A model generated the notes under the pieces. The model ran no database searches and was not told the origin of the DNA. It saw only the letters and a list, made by a program, of their open reading frames with translations. Of a DNA stretch of 64,000 bases, positions 50,472 through 59,637 are shown one piece after another. Made by a program: the position numbers and the translations under genes. The DNA is from Flavobacteriales bacterium (lineage in GTDB: Bacteria > Bacteroidota > Bacteroidia > Flavobacteriales_F > PHOS-HE28), in assembly GCA_016705955.1 (NCBI GenBank), contig JADJKO010000007.1:1-64000 (forward strand). Reading direction: 5' to 3'. The stretch's first letter is position 1. Every line of letters starts with the position of its first letter.

Positions 50472-50636
50472 ATGTGGCCCGTACAGACTCTCACACTCCT
50501 GCTCTGCCTCACGGATGAAGAACAACTCTTCGCGCAATCCATCCCCCCGGCACCTCAGGTGCAGTGCATCGAGGCGACCTGCCCGGAACCTGAGGTGGAC
50601 CAGACAACGACCCTGTTGATCGAGATCTTCTCGTAA
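50472..50636 (+). CDS. Small hypothetical peptide with strong terminator
   Basis: 54 residues from ATG 50472 (MWPVQTLTLLLCLTDEEQLF; a Cys pair in QCIEATCPEPEV; hydrophobic end TTLLIEIFS). The N-terminus is hydrophobic but not a classical signal peptide. An unusually strong terminator begins 34 bp after the stop, implying a real transcript. No family recognised; a small regulatory peptide or leader is possible. Confidence 0.45.
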   Translation: MWPVQTLTLLLCLTDEEQLFAQSIPPAPQVQCIEATCPEPEVDQTTTLLIEIFS

Positions 50637-50670
50637 CCGAACGGGTTCGCTCCTTCGGGAGCGGATCACA

Positions 50671-50713
50671 GACCCCGGCGCCACCTGCCCAGGTGCCGGG
50701 GTCGCCTTTTTCG
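50671..50713 (+). terminator. Strong intrinsic terminator
   Basis: GACCCCGGCGCCACCT / AGGTGCCGGGGTC form a 13-bp stem around a GCCC loop (one unpaired stretch), followed by GCCTTTTT. A smaller hairpin CGCTCC / GGAGCG precedes it at 50648. Confidence 0.9.
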
Positions 50714-50863
50714 CCACCACGCCCACCTGAATTCCTTGGGTGCCAGCAGACCGTGGCGGACCGTTTACCAGCACCTGCTTTTCGGCCCGGACTTCAGCAC
50801 GCGGTTGCGGAGGAGTGAAAGGGAAATGATGACATGGTAGGGGTGGGGCTTGGGAGCCACCGG

Positions 50864-51463
50864 TCATGATCGGCCCGCACTCAGCGAGTTCCCCGCAAGG
50901 CCGTCGAGCTTTTCATTGATCGTTTTCAACAGGGCGTTCTGCTTGTCCTGGACGGCGTACAGTCCGCGGATCTCCTCCTGTAACAGCAGGTCCATTTTCT
51001 GGTGCAGGCTTCGCACTTCGAGTTCGGCCTTGAGGTTGATCAGGTAGTCGTTCTCGGCCCGCTTGCGATCCTTTTCCTCCTGCCGGTTCTGGCTCATCAT
51101 GATGATCGGTGCCTGCAATGCGGCGACACAGGAAAGGATCAGGTTCATGAGGATGAACGGATACGGATCGAAATCATCCTTGATCGGGGAAAGCGTGTTG
51201 AAGATGATCCATACCGCGAGCAGGACGAGGAAGAAGATGATGAACACCCACGACCCGCCGAACATCGCCACGCGGTCGGAGAGTTTCTGGCCACGGGTAA
51301 GCATCTCTTGCGGAGGATTCAAGAGGTTGCTGATGATCAGCTCCTGCTCCTGGATCGAATCCGCGACGATGCGTTGCAACTTCTTGATCTGTTCGCTCCG
51401 GTCGGTGAGCAACTCTTCGATGGGCCTGTGCTTTTTCATGGTCGGGTGCTGTTCATGGTTCAT
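50864..51463 (-). CDS. DUF1003 membrane protein
   Basis: 199 residues (or 191 from the second ATG at 51439). Two transmembrane helices at about 72-92 (GSWVFIIFFLVLLAVWIIF) and 103-125 (FILMNLILSCVAALQAPIIM), with the QNRQEEKDRKRAENDYLINL segment that is the DUF1003 signature. The N- and C-terminal parts are helical and cytosolic. Function unknown. Its start overlaps the end of the upstream DUF2156 fragment. Confidence 0.9.
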   Translation of the reverse strand: MNHEQHPTMKKHRPIEELLTDRSEQIKKLQRIVADSIQEQELIISNLLNPPQEMLTRGQKLSDRVAMFGGSWVFIIFFLVLLAVWIIFNTLSPIKDDFDPYPFILMNLILSCVAALQAPIIMMSQNRQEEKDRKRAENDYLINLKAELEVRSLHQKMDLLLQEEIRGLYAVQDKQNALLKTINEKLDGLAGNSLSAGRS

Positions 51464-51917
51464 GCTCCACCAGACGCTTCAACGCCATGGGGATGAAGAA
51501 GAGGTCGAAGTCGTGGTCGAAGACAAGGTATTTGTTGCGCCAACCGGGCGCGAATTTCTCCTTGAACGCACGAAGTCCTTTGTAATGGCCGGAGGCGGAG
51601 ATCCGTTCGTAGGCGAATTTCAATGCACGTCCGGATAATTCGGCCGGGCGTTCGATACCGGACATGGGTGCAAGGCCCATGTTCACCGACTTGTAGCCGA
51701 GTGCTTTTACGGTCTCGAAGTACTTCACTACAAGGAGGTCGATGGCGTAACGCGGCGCATCCGTAGCGGCGCGGATCAGGTCATAGGTCGATCCGCCCGG
51801 AGTGTGGTCCGGGATCATGTTCAAAAAGGCCAGTACACGTTCGCCCTTGTTCTCCATTGGCCAGGATCGGAAGTTCACAACTCCGGCTTGGCACAATGGA
51901 TAGAACAGTCTTGACAT
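51453..51917 (-). CDS. DUF2156 / MprF C-terminal-domain fragment (lysyltransferase type)
   Basis: 154 residues corresponding to the last ~130 residues of the phosphatidylglycerol lysyltransferase soluble domain (VLAFLNMIPDHTPGGSTYDL; YKSVNMGLAPMSGI; YKGLRAFKEKFAPGWRNKYL). The N-terminal half of the domain and all membrane helices are missing. It has its own ATG and a GGGGAG ribosome-binding site 3 bp behind the oxidoreductase stop, so it may be expressed, but a full MprF reaction (adding Lys to lipids from tRNA) is unlikely. Probably a remnant. Confidence 0.6.
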   Translation of the reverse strand: MSRLFYPLCQAGVVNFRSWPMENKGERVLAFLNMIPDHTPGGSTYDLIRAATDAPRYAIDLLVVKYFETVKALGYKSVNMGLAPMSGIERPAELSGRALKFAYERISASGHYKGLRAFKEKFAPGWRNKYLVFDHDFDLFFIPMALKRLVEHEP

Positions 51918-51923
51918 GCTCCC

Positions 51924-53231
51924 CTAGTGTACGTCCACCTGATAGTACTTCGCCCAGCCATTGTTCAACGAGAACACGATCTGCTTGCCGATGATACGCT
52001 CCAGCCACAGCGGGACCAGGAACTTCCGATCCGGCCGGAAGTAGTGATAGCACTTCTCATCCATCGGCCCCGATCTTCCCGTGGTTTGCCGGGCTACGAG
52101 ATCACCGCAGAAAGTAGCCCATGGAAGACCTACACAGCCCAGCACGAAGTGGATCCAAGGTGTCCTCTCTTCATTGATCACCGTGGGGATCAGGTCGCGG
52201 GTGGTATCGATCCGCCCCGGCCAGTATTGGATGAAACGGAGGCCCCGCAGTTGCGGGAAGTTCTTCTTGAAGCCGCTGATCACCTGATCGATGACCCGCG
52301 AGGAATTGACATCATTCTTGGCGAACGTAGTGAGCATGTCCCCGCCACCGAGCAGCAGGCGACCATCACCCGTCATGCGGAAGTACGAATAGACCAGGTC
52401 CGAATCCCAGCACTGGAACCGTTCCGATGGGAACAGCGCACGCGCGGCATCGTCCCCCAACGGCTCGCTGATGGAGAGGAAGGTTTGTGCATGGAAGATG
52501 TTCTCCGCATGCAGGCTCAACTGTGGCGAGAGCTTGTCCGCGCAGAAGATGATCCGATCCGCATTGACCGAACCCAGGTGTGTCCGGACCGTGTGTTCCT
52601 TCCATCCGATCACCTCCGATGCTTCGTGGATCACCACGCCATGCTCCTTCAACACCTTCTTCATGCCTTGGCAGTAGAGCAATGCGTTGATGCCATAGGT
52701 CCCCTTATACCGCACTGCGCCGGAATAGGCGCTGGACCCGATGAGCGATCGCACGGCTTGTGCATCCAGTTGCTCCTGCTCGAAGCCCAGCGCCTCTCGC
52801 GAGCGGACCTCGTCCTGCACCGCTTCCCATCCGCTCTTGCCGTTGCCGAGGAACAGGCTGTCCTGCACCTGTAGATCGCACGGGATGTGGTGCTCGCGCA
52901 CGCGCTCGGCCATCATTTCCACACCGCGTGTGGCCACGTTCCAGAGCTCGGCCGCGCCCGCATTGCCGAACCGACGTTCCAATTGCGCCAATTCCAACTC
53001 GCTGTCCGGCGTAAGGAATCCCGCGCTCTTGCCCGAGGAGCTGCCCCCGCAAATGTTGCGCTCCAGCACGACCACCTTCACACCGGAATTCATCAAGGCG
53101 TAAGCCGAAGAAAGCCCGGCTGCACCGGCACCGATGATGACCACATCGGCCTTCCGGTCGCCCACCAACGGCGGTTCGATCGGGTCTTCGATACCGAGCA
53201 AGGTGGTGAACCACCAGTTCTGTAGGATCAT
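51924..53231 (-). CDS. FAD-dependent oxidoreductase (DAO family)
   Basis: 435 residues. Dinucleotide motif VVIIGAGAAGLSSAYALMNSG at about 30-50. The following ERNICGGSSSGKSAGFL is typical of DAO (amine/amino acid oxidase-like) enzymes. A C-terminal region with GGGDMLTTF and WPGRIDTTRDLIPTV completes the fold. Substrate unknown; amino acids or amines oxidised to imines are usual. Stops with TAG, then a start 3 bp later. Confidence 0.8.
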   Translation of the reverse strand: MILQNWWFTTLLGIEDPIEPPLVGDRKADVVIIGAGAAGLSSAYALMNSGVKVVVLERNICGGSSSGKSAGFLTPDSELELAQLERRFGNAGAAELWNVATRGVEMMAERVREHHIPCDLQVQDSLFLGNGKSGWEAVQDEVRSREALGFEQEQLDAQAVRSLIGSSAYSGAVRYKGTYGINALLYCQGMKKVLKEHGVVIHEASEVIGWKEHTVRTHLGSVNADRIIFCADKLSPQLSLHAENIFHAQTFLSISEPLGDDAARALFPSERFQCWDSDLVYSYFRMTGDGRLLLGGGDMLTTFAKNDVNSSRVIDQVISGFKKNFPQLRGLRFIQYWPGRIDTTRDLIPTVINEERTPWIHFVLGCVGLPWATFCGDLVARQTTGRSGPMDEKCYHYFRPDRKFLVPLWLERIIGKQIVFSLNNGWAKYYQVDVH

Positions 53232-53349
53232 CGAGTGCTGTGTGTCGTTACAAAGCTGGACGTTTTTCGATCGGGCCTACATCCGCGTGCGGCGCGATGA
53301 TGATGGGATCGTCCCGAACATCCGGCCGATCGTGCCGGTACCAACGAAC

Positions 53350-53374
53350 GAACGCCCCGGGGGACAGGGCGTTC
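53350..53374 (-). terminator. Terminator of the Spy-like gene
   Basis: Stem GAACGCCC / GGGCGTTC with a 9-base loop, 23 bp after the minus-strand stop. Confidence 0.65.
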
Positions 53375-53396
53375 GCTGTGACGTTGGAGGTGGGGC

Positions 53397-53882
53397 CTAC
53401 TTGGCCGTTGCGGTCTTCCGCTCGGTGGCGGGTGCCATCGGCCTTGCCGCTGGAGCAGCCATGTCCGCATGCTGTTCCTTCATCCAACGGGAATACTGGT
53501 CCGCTGTGAGCACCTCCTTCACCCCGGCGTGGCACTGTTCCATCGACGCGGCATCCATCTTCGCGCATTCCTCCTTGCTCGGCTTGGGCTCTTTCGCCAT
53601 CAAGGTCTTGTGCTCCGTGGTGTTCTTCATGGCAATGGCCTCGAGGCGCTTGGTCTGCTCGGCGGTGAGCCCGAGGTCCTTGGTCATCTTGGCCACGTTG
53701 AGCGGCTGCCAAGTGGGCATCGCCGCTTCGTTGTGTTCTGGAGTGGTCCGCGCGGATATGCTCGTGGTACTCGCGGTCCGTGTGGTGGTGCCCTTGCTCG
53801 TAGTGGTCGCGTTCTGGGCCATGGTTGCACCGGCCATCGACATGCCGCAGATCAGTGCGGCCAACTTCAGTGAGGTTTTCAT
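53397..53882 (-). CDS. Periplasmic Spy/CpxP-like helical protein
   Basis: 161 residues. Signal peptide about 1-22 (ending ATMAQ). A Thr/Ser-rich linker is followed by a helical hairpin (LNVAKMTKDLGLTAEQTKRL; ECAKMDAASMEQCHAGVKEV; LTADQYSRWMKEQ), the LTxxQ pattern twice, as in Spy/CpxP-like chaperones or metal-resistance proteins. Ends with a basic Ala-rich tail. Probably an extracytoplasmic stress protein. Confidence 0.75.
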   Translation of the reverse strand: MKTSLKLAALICGMSMAGATMAQNATTTSKGTTTRTASTTSISARTTPEHNEAAMPTWQPLNVAKMTKDLGLTAEQTKRLEAIAMKNTTEHKTLMAKEPKPSKEECAKMDAASMEQCHAGVKEVLTADQYSRWMKEQHADMAAPAARPMAPATERKTATAK

Positions 53883-54141
53883 TGGGCTGTCGGTTTTTAT
53901 CGACGATCAAATCTTCCGTCAACTTTCAGCCGATCGTCCGGGATCAACAGATCTTCGCATTTCGTGTTAACGGCCTTAACGATCCGGACCGTCGCAAGCG
54001 CTCTCGGTTGTCAAGCTCCGGTGAGCAACGATAGGGTGAAGTCGCTCTCCCTCGCTCACCTGGACTTGACCCGGGCCATCAGGATCGCGTGCGGATCCTT
54101 TTACCGGCTCAGCAGTGAGCGAACCACCCATGAAACGTGAA

Positions 54142-54159
54142 CGGCCCCTCTCGGGGCCG
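54142..54159 (-). terminator. Terminator after clpC
   Basis: Stem CGGCCCC / GGGGCCG with a 4-base loop, 24 bp after the clpC stop. The rest of 53883-54182 shows no gene. Confidence 0.7.
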
Positions 54160-54182
54160 CTCACTTCTGATCTAAGTCGTTC

Positions 54183-56780
54183 TTACTCCGTCGGCGGCGC
54201 TTCCTTGCTTTCGCTGGCATCACCCTTCGCCATCTTCTTCTTCCCCTTCGTCACCTTGATGGCCACGTCGCTCTTCTCCTTGTTCAGGCCGATCACGATC
54301 TTATCACCTTCCTCGATCCCTTGGTTGATGATCTCCTCTGCCATCGGGTCCTCGATGAACTTCTGGATCGCGCGCTTCAGCGGACGGGCACCGAACTTCT
54401 CGTCGTAGCCTTTCTCGCTGAGGAAGTCCTTCGCCTCGTCGTTCAGCTTCAGGTCGTAGCCCAGCTCGGCCACTCGCTTGTACAAGTGATCCAGTTCGAT
54501 GTCGATGATCTTGTGGATGTCGCCGCGCGTAAGGCTGTTGAAGATCACGATGTCATCGATCCGGTTCAGGAACTCCGGAGCGAAAGCCTTCTTCAACGCC
54601 TTCTCGATCACCCCGCGGTTGCTGTCGTCCTGGCCAGAGGTCTTGGCTTGCGTACCGAAGCCGACGCCTTTTCCGAAATCGCTCAGGTCACGCGCCCCGA
54701 TGTTCGAGGTCATGATGATGATGGAGTTCTTGAAGTCGATGTGCCGACCGAGGCTGTCGGTCATCTTGCCATCATCCAGCGCCTGCAGCAACAGGTTGAA
54801 CACGTCCGGGTGTGCCTTCTCGATCTCGTCCAGCAGGATGATGGAGTAGGGGCGACGGCGCACTTTCTCGGTGAGTTGTCCGCCTTCCTCATACCCCACG
54901 TAGCCCGGAGGCGCACCGATCAAGCGGCTCACGGAGAACTTCTCCATGTACTCGCTCATGTCAATGCGGATCAACGCCTCATCGGTATCGAAGAGGTAAC
55001 GCGCGAGTTCCTTGGCGAGTTGCGTCTTGCCCACACCGGTAGGACCGAGGAAGATGAACGAACCGATCGGACGGTTCGGATCCTTCAGGCCCGCACGGTT
55101 GCGCTGGATGGCCTTCACCACCTTGGCCACCGCCTCGTCCTGGCCGATCACCTTGCCCACCATCTCCTCCTTCATCCGCTTCAACTTGCCGCTTTCCTTC
55201 TCGGCGATGCGCGTCACAGGGATGCCGCTCATCATTGCGACCACTTCAGCCACGTTCTCATCGGTCACGGTGGTGCGGTTGCTCTTGCTCTCTTCCTCCC
55301 ACGCCTTCTTGGCCTTGTCGAGTTCCTCCAGCAACTGGCGTTCGCGATCACGGAGCTTGGCGGCCTCCTCGTAGCGTTGGCTGCGCACCACCTTGTTCTT
55401 CTCCTCCTTGATCTGCTCGATCTTCTCCTCCACATCCAGGATGCTCTTCGGCACCACGATGTTGCTGATGTGTACGCGGCTACCGGCCTCGTCCAAGGCA
55501 TCAATGGCCTTGTCCGGGAGGTGACGGTCCGTGATGTACCTGTTGGTGAGTTTCACGCAAGCTGCGATCGCGTCCTCGGTGTAGAGGACATTGTGGTGGT
55601 CCTCGTACTTCTCCTTGATGTTGTTCAGGATCTGGATGGTCTCCGCAACGCTGTTGGGTTCCACCAACACCTTCTGGAAGCGACGTTCCAAGGCGCCGTC
55701 CTTCTCGATGTACTGCCGGTACTCATCCAAGGTGGTGGCACCGATGCACTGGATCTCGCCGCGCGCCAATGCGGGCTTGAACATGTTGCTCGCGTCCAGC
55801 GAGCCACTGGCGCCACCGGCACCCACGATCGTATGGACCTCGTCGATGAAGAGGATCACGTCCGGACTGTTCTCCAGTTCGTTCATCACCGCCTTCATGC
55901 GCTCCTCGAATTGGCCACGGTACTTCGTGCCTGCCACAAGTGAAGCGATGTCCAAGGCGACGATCCGCTTGTTGAAGAGCACGCGGCTCACTTTCCGTTG
56001 GATGATGCGCAAGGCCAAACCTTCCGCGATCGCGCTCTTGCCTACGCCGGGCTCACCGATCAGCACCGGGTTGTTCTTCTTGCGTCGGCTCAGGATCTGG
56101 CTCACGCGTTCGATCTCTTTCTCGCGTCCCACGATCGGGTCCAACTTGCCGTCCTCGGCCATCTTGGTCAGATCCCTGCCGAAGTTGTCCAGCACCGGGG
56201 TCTTGCTCTTGCTGTCGCCCTGCTTACGCTGGCCACCGCCGCCACCGCCGCTGAAGGAACCACCTTCCTCCTCATCGTCATCGGCGCTCTGCGGTCCTTG
56301 TGCCTTCGGCTTGGTAGGGGAGTGGCGGGTCGTTCCGCCATCAGCCAGGATCGTTTCCACTTCCTGCTTCACAGCTTCATAGTCCACATGGAACTTATGC
56401 AAGGTGCGTGTAGCGAGGTTGTCCTCGTCCTTCAGGATGCTCAATAGCAAGTGCTCGGTGTCGATCGTCTGGCTCTTGAACAGCTTCGCCTCGAGGTAGG
56501 TGATCTTCAACATCTTCTCCGCCTGCTTCACCAGATTGATCTTCTCCTTGTCGGCCGGACGCTTCGCGCTGGCGGGTTCCATGGATCCCTCCACACTGCG
56601 GCGCAGTTCGTCCAGATCCACCTCCAATCGTTGGAGCACCCGCACGGCGTTGCACTCGTTGGCACGGATCAGCCCGAGCAGGATATGCTCGATACCGATG
56701 AAATCATGGCCCAAGCGAAGTGCCTCTTCACGACTGTACGTGATGACATCGCGGACCCGGGGGGTGAATTTGGCGTCCAT
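54183..56780 (-). CDS. clpC: ATP-dependent Clp protease ATPase subunit ClpC
   Basis: 865 residues. Clp N-domains (about 1-140) with the usual AREEALRLGHDFIGIEHILL-like start, a Gly/acidic linker (DDDEEEGGSFSGGGGGG), the first AAA+ module (GEPGVGKSAIAEGLA near 225; DEVHTIVGAGG), a UVR/middle coiled coil (SKAVRSQRYEEAAKLRDRERQ-like), and the second AAA+ module (GPTGVGKTQLAKELA; RIDMSEYMEKFSVSRLIGAP). The ClpP-docking tripeptide region is in the second module (VGFGTQ). It unfolds substrates for ClpP. Divergent from gyrA across a 259-bp intergenic region likely holding both promoters. Confidence 0.97.
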   Translation of the reverse strand: MDAKFTPRVRDVITYSREEALRLGHDFIGIEHILLGLIRANECNAVRVLQRLEVDLDELRRSVEGSMEPASAKRPADKEKINLVKQAEKMLKITYLEAKLFKSQTIDTEHLLLSILKDEDNLATRTLHKFHVDYEAVKQEVETILADGGTTRHSPTKPKAQGPQSADDDEEEGGSFSGGGGGGQRKQGDSKSKTPVLDNFGRDLTKMAEDGKLDPIVGREKEIERVSQILSRRKKNNPVLIGEPGVGKSAIAEGLALRIIQRKVSRVLFNKRIVALDIASLVAGTKYRGQFEERMKAVMNELENSPDVILFIDEVHTIVGAGGASGSLDASNMFKPALARGEIQCIGATTLDEYRQYIEKDGALERRFQKVLVEPNSVAETIQILNNIKEKYEDHHNVLYTEDAIAACVKLTNRYITDRHLPDKAIDALDEAGSRVHISNIVVPKSILDVEEKIEQIKEEKNKVVRSQRYEEAAKLRDRERQLLEELDKAKKAWEEESKSNRTTVTDENVAEVVAMMSGIPVTRIAEKESGKLKRMKEEMVGKVIGQDEAVAKVVKAIQRNRAGLKDPNRPIGSFIFLGPTGVGKTQLAKELARYLFDTDEALIRIDMSEYMEKFSVSRLIGAPPGYVGYEEGGQLTEKVRRRPYSIILLDEIEKAHPDVFNLLLQALDDGKMTDSLGRHIDFKNSIIIMTSNIGARDLSDFGKGVGFGTQAKTSGQDDSNRGVIEKALKKAFAPEFLNRIDDIVIFNSLTRGDIHKIIDIELDHLYKRVAELGYDLKLNDEAKDFLSEKGYDEKFGARPLKRAIQKFIEDPMAEEIINQGIEEGDKIVIGLNKEKSDVAIKVTKGKKKMAKGDASESKEAPPTE

Positions 56781-57039
56781 CTAGCTGGTTCCAAAGGTGG
56801 GGGTAAATCGAAGAATGTTCCGTTCAACGGAATTAACAACTTAAGGATCGGGCCTCGGCGAGCAAGCTATCGCGCCGTGTTCCAGCGGACTTTGAACAAG
56901 CAAGGGCAATTATCCACAGCATTCTGTGGGGTTGTGGAAAAATACAGCACCTCTTCATCCGTGCGATCGGGATACTTTCGGGCTCCCTTTCAAAAAGCCT
57001 GTTCAACAAGGAGCAGGCCAGTGACAGCACCCGAACAGA

Positions 57040-59628
57040 ATGGCAGAAGGAGAGAAGATCATCCCGATCAACATCGAGAACGAAATGCGCACCGCCTACA
57101 TCGATTATTCGATGTCGGTGATCGTCAGCCGGGCCTTGCCCGATGTGCGCGATGGATTGAAACCCGTACACCGCCGTGTGCTCTATGGCATGCAGGACCT
57201 CGGCGTCCTCAGCAACCGCCCGTACAAGAAGAGCGCACGTATCGTGGGTGAGGTACTCGGTAAGTACCACCCGCACGGCGACAGCAGTGTATATGACGCC
57301 ATGGTGCGTATGGCGCAGGAGTGGAGCCTTCGTTATCCGTTGGTGGACGGCCAAGGGAACTTCGGCAGCATCGACGGGGACAGCCCTGCGGCGATGCGGT
57401 ACACCGAGGCACGCTTGAAGAAGATCGCAGAGGAAGTGCTCGCCGATCTCGATAAGGAGACGGTGGACATGCGTCCGAACTTCGATGACACGCTGGAAGA
57501 GCCCAGTGTAATGCCGACGCGGATCCCCAACCTGTTGATCAATGGAGCCTCAGGGATCGCCGTAGGGATGGCCACCAACATGCCACCGCACAACCTCAGT
57601 GAGGTCTGCGATGGCATCATGGCCTACATCGACAACAAGGACATCGACACGGAAGGCTTGATGCAGTTCGTGAAGGGTCCCGATTTCCCCACAGGTGGCG
57701 TGATCTACGGCACCGAAGGGATCAAGGAAGCCTACGAGACCGGCCGCGGTCGCATCGTGCTTCGCGCCAAGTGCCACATCGAGGAGGACCAGAAGACCGG
57801 TCGTGAAACGATCATCTGCACGGAGATCCCCTTCCAGACCAACAAGGCGGTTCAACTCTACAAAGGCATCGCCGACCTGGTGAACGAGAAGCGCGTGGAG
57901 GGCCTGAGCGGTGTGAACGACTACAGCGATCGCACCGGGATCCGTCTAGCGTATGAAGTGAAGCGTGAGGCCATGGGCACCGTGGTGCTCAACCAGTTGT
58001 ACAAGTACAGCGCGTTGCAGACCAGCTTCAGTTTCAACAACATCGCATTGGTCGGCGGTCGGCCGATGCTGTTGGGCTTGAAGGCCATGATCGTACACTT
58101 CGTGGACCATCGCCACGATGTGGTGGTGCGCCGTACCAAGTTCGATCTGCGCAAGGCTGAGGAGCGTGCACACATCCTGGAAGGATTGCTGATCGCACTG
58201 GACCACCTCGATGAAGTGATCAAGCTGATCCGCGCCAGCCAGACCCCTGACGAAGCCCGAGAGGGATTGATGAGCCAGTTCGCGCTCAGCGAGATCCAGT
58301 CGAAGGCCATCCTCGACATGCGCTTGCAGCGTCTGACCGGCTTGGAGCGCGACAAGATCCGTGACGAGCACGCCGAGTTGATGAAGCTGATCGCCTACCT
58401 GCGTTCAGTGCTGGCCGACGAAGGCCTGCGGATGCAGATCATCAAGGACGAGACCTTGGAGATCAAGGAGAAGTACGGCGACAAGCGCCGCACCGAGATC
58501 GTCCAATCAAGCGGAGACATGCGCATGGAGGACCTCATCGCCGACGAGGCGGTGGTGGTGACGATCAGCCACTTGGGCTACATCAAGCGGACCTCACTCA
58601 CCGAGTTCCGCATGCAAGGCCGCGGTGGCCAAGGAGCGCGTGGTTCCACTACGCGTGATGAGGACTTCCTCGAGCACCTGTTCGTGGCCACCAACCACAA
58701 CTACATGCTCATCTTCACCCAGAAGGGCAAGTGCTACTGGATGCGGGTCTTCGATATTCCGGAAGGCACTCGCCAGAGCAAGGGCCGCGCGATCATCAAC
58801 CTCGTGCAAATGGATGGGGATGACAAGGTGGTCGCATACCTGAACGTCACCGACCTCACCAGCGAGGGGTACCTGAACAACCACTTCGTGGTCCTGTGTA
58901 CCAAGAAAGGGATCATCAAGAAGACCACGCTCGAAGCATACAGCCGTCCGCGTGTGAACGGGATCATTGCCGTGGGCATCCGGGAAGGGGATGAATTGCT
59001 AGAAGCCAAATTGACCAACGGCAACCACCACGTGATCCTCGCCAGCCATGATGGCCGCGCCGTACACTTCGAGGAGAGCCAGGTCCGTCCGATGGGCCGT
59101 AACGCCAGCGGTGTACGCGGCATGAACCTGACCGGCGGCAGCAAGAAGAACGAGGTGATCGGGATGATCACCGTGGATAAGGAGGAATTGACCACGCGCC
59201 AGGTGTTGGTGGTGAGCGAGAACGGCTACGGCAAGCGTTCAATGATCGCCGAGGAAGTGGAGGGCAGGATCGATTACGCCTATCGCATGGTGAAACGTGG
59301 CGGCAAGGGTGTCAAGACCCTACAGGTCACCGACAAGACCGGCGAGCTCATCGCGATCAAGAGCGTGATGGATCAGGATCACTTGATGATCATCACCCGC
59401 CAAGGCATCACGATCCGCATGGGCCTGGATGAAATGCGCGTTCTCGGCCGCGCTACACAAGGCGTGCGCTTGATCGAATTGCGCAAGGGCGACCAGATCG
59501 CGGCCGTCGCCAAAGTGGACAGCGACCTGCACGAAGAAGAGGAGGCCGCACCGGAAGGCGAGGAAGGCACAGCGACTGATGAGCAGACCGATGGCACCGT
59601 AGTTGATACCGACGAGCCCGAAGCCTGA
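57040..59628 (+). CDS. gyrA: DNA gyrase subunit A
   Basis: 862 residues. The active-site Tyr121 is in AAMRYTEARL. The quinolone-resistance-determining region reads HPHGDSSVYDA with Ser82 and Asp86 at the positions of E. coli Ser83 and Asp87, i.e. the susceptible-type residues. The C-terminal half carries the six-bladed DNA-wrapping domain, with the GyrA box-like Q-[RK]-G-G-K-G motif (GRGGQGARG). The last ~30 residues are highly acidic. With GyrB it introduces negative supercoils using ATP. Confidence 0.97.
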   Translation: MAEGEKIIPINIENEMRTAYIDYSMSVIVSRALPDVRDGLKPVHRRVLYGMQDLGVLSNRPYKKSARIVGEVLGKYHPHGDSSVYDAMVRMAQEWSLRYPLVDGQGNFGSIDGDSPAAMRYTEARLKKIAEEVLADLDKETVDMRPNFDDTLEEPSVMPTRIPNLLINGASGIAVGMATNMPPHNLSEVCDGIMAYIDNKDIDTEGLMQFVKGPDFPTGGVIYGTEGIKEAYETGRGRIVLRAKCHIEEDQKTGRETIICTEIPFQTNKAVQLYKGIADLVNEKRVEGLSGVNDYSDRTGIRLAYEVKREAMGTVVLNQLYKYSALQTSFSFNNIALVGGRPMLLGLKAMIVHFVDHRHDVVVRRTKFDLRKAEERAHILEGLLIALDHLDEVIKLIRASQTPDEAREGLMSQFALSEIQSKAILDMRLQRLTGLERDKIRDEHAELMKLIAYLRSVLADEGLRMQIIKDETLEIKEKYGDKRRTEIVQSSGDMRMEDLIADEAVVVTISHLGYIKRTSLTEFRMQGRGGQGARGSTTRDEDFLEHLFVATNHNYMLIFTQKGKCYWMRVFDIPEGTRQSKGRAIINLVQMDGDDKVVAYLNVTDLTSEGYLNNHFVVLCTKKGIIKKTTLEAYSRPRVNGIIAVGIREGDELLEAKLTNGNHHVILASHDGRAVHFEESQVRPMGRNASGVRGMNLTGGSKKNEVIGMITVDKEELTTRQVLVVSENGYGKRSMIAEEVEGRIDYAYRMVKRGGKGVKTLQVTDKTGELIAIKSVMDQDHLMIITRQGITIRMGLDEMRVLGRATQGVRLIELRKGDQIAAVAKVDSDLHEEEEAAPEGEEGTATDEQTDGTVVDTDEPEA

Positions 59629-59637
59629 ACCTAACGG

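Noticed and set aside
54321..55943. A 540-codon plus-strand open frame opposite clpC
   Set aside because: It is antisense to a complete, highly conserved gene; the Leu/Val/His-rich translation is the usual mirror of GC-rich coding sequence.
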